This document shows, piece after piece, positions 14,297 through 14,748 of a stretch of DNA of 14,748 nucleotides (positions are counted from its first letter, which is position 1; each line of letters begins with the position of its first letter). Where the stretch lies: assembly GCA_040509055.1 (NCBI GenBank), contig JBEVLT010000403.1, forward strand, positions 1 to 14,748. The letters run 5' to 3'. Under the pieces are notes generated by a model. The model made no database searches. It saw nothing but the letters and a program-made list of their open reading frames with translations, and was not told the DNA's origin. The DNA is from JAJKIP01 sp040509055. Lineage in GTDB: Bacteria > Bacteroidota > Bacteroidia > Chitinophagales > Chitinophagaceae. Both the position numbers and the translations under genes were made by a program.

Positions 14297-14297
14297 G
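14290..14297 (+). promoter_or_regulatory. Putative -7 box for the secreted protein gene
   Basis: TATATTCG, followed by CA, resembles the -7 boxes of other genes in the window and lies 24 nt before the ATG at 14322. Confidence 0.45.
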
Positions 14298-14321
14298 CAG
14301 GTATCTTTTCAACCACTGTTT

Positions 14322-14748
14322 ATGACCGCCGCTTTCTGTATTCGCAAACACGTTTTATTCCTATTGGCCTTTTGCTGTGCCTCACTGGTGCTGCCGGCAC
14401 AAAGCCGCAGTTCCAACTACATTAATGAATACGGTAAATACAATGCCGACAAGACCCTGCGCCTGGATTACATCGAGCAGGACGACGACTATACCATCCT
14501 GTATGTAGCCTATACAGGCACCAGCAAGAATGGCAGCTTTACCAGTTTATACCTCAATAATTTCCGGATCGAAGACCGCAGTACAGGCAAGGAGTATAAA
14601 CCCGTCAATACAGGAATGCTGCCGACGACGACCGACGGAAAGTTTTTCCTGTACAATGACAACACCGAGATGATGCTGACCATCAGGTTCAACCGCCTGC
14701 CTTCTTCGGTCAAAAACATCGATGTGATAGAAGCAGAAGGCCTGTCTT
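14322..14748 (+). CDS. Secreted protein of unknown function (5' part only, cut by the window edge)
   Basis: From the ATG at 14322 the frame is open for 142 codons to the window end. It starts with a clear Sec signal: MTAAFCIRKH, a hydrophobic core VLFLLAFCCASLVL, and a probable cleavage site at LPA before QSRSS. The mature part seen so far has alternating hydrophobic and polar residues typical of beta strands, for example KTLRLDYIEQ, YTILYVAYTG, SLYLNNFRIED and EMMLTIRFNRLP. This suggests a beta-sandwich domain exported to the periplasm or cell surface. I do not recognise the family, and the C-terminal part that might reveal it lies outside the window. It is divergent from the epimerase gene, with a promoter box at 14290-14297. 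Confidence 0.75.
   Translation, partial: MTAAFCIRKHVLFLLAFCCASLVLPAQSRSSNYINEYGKYNADKTLRLDYIEQDDDYTILYVAYTGTSKNGSFTSLYLNNFRIEDRSTGKEYKPVNTGMLPTTTDGKFFLYNDNTEMMLTIRFNRLPSSVKNIDVIEAEGLS

Overview
The window looks like a chromosomal segment of a Bacteroidota bacterium, most likely a member of the Chitinophagaceae or a close relative. The supporting signs are Bacteroidota-type -7 boxes (TAnnTTTG and TTCG variants) ahead of many genes, no clear Shine-Dalgarno sequences, lipoproteins with relaxed lipoboxes, and families typical of the phylum: BT_3928-like DoxX/thioredoxin protein, DUF1599, a long UbiD-family decarboxylase and a two-domain FKBP lipoprotein. The genes are housekeeping or general-metabolism genes. 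I see no prophage, insertion sequence, CRISPR array, rRNA or tRNA.

Left part (1-3728). The 5' part of a secreted Gfo/Idh/MocA oxidoreductase runs off the left edge on the minus strand. It diverges from hppA, a K+-dependent membrane pyrophosphatase that ends at a clear intrinsic terminator. Next is a small DUF721 (DciA-like) gene, flanked on both sides by copies of an imperfect intergenic repeat of about 50 bp.

Middle (3730-7526). A compact minus-strand operon holds DUF1599, a DoxX-like membrane protein with a C-terminal thioredoxin-like domain, and an orphan DppB/OppB-type ABC permease whose GTG start overlaps the preceding stop codon by one base. It diverges from folP (dihydropteroate synthase) through a very tight promoter region. 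folP ends in a hairpin that separates it from the convergent FKBP gene.

Right part (7549-14748). nrnA (DHH/DHHA1 phosphoesterase) and an FKBP-type prolyl isomerase lipoprotein form a minus-strand pair, with ndk divergent from nrnA. ndk converges on a TraB/GumN lipoprotein gene across a hairpin. Upstream of that gene, all on the minus strand, lie a UbiD-family decarboxylase (menaquinone-type) and an L-Ala-D/L-Glu-type dipeptide epimerase. The epimerase is divergent from a truncated gene for a secreted protein of unknown function. The two genes share a perfectly symmetric promoter/operator dyad.

Together the genes cover pyrophosphate energy recycling (hppA), folate synthesis (folP), nucleotide and nanoRNA turnover (ndk, nrnA), envelope protein folding and redox (FKBP, DoxX-Trx, TraB), muropeptide recycling (epimerase) and probably quinone synthesis (UbiD). 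No large novel system is evident. The points most worth a second look are the relocated gate glutamate in the pyrophosphatase, the DUF1599/DoxX-Trx/orphan permease operon, the repeat pair around the DUF721 gene, and the symmetric divergent promoter near the right edge.
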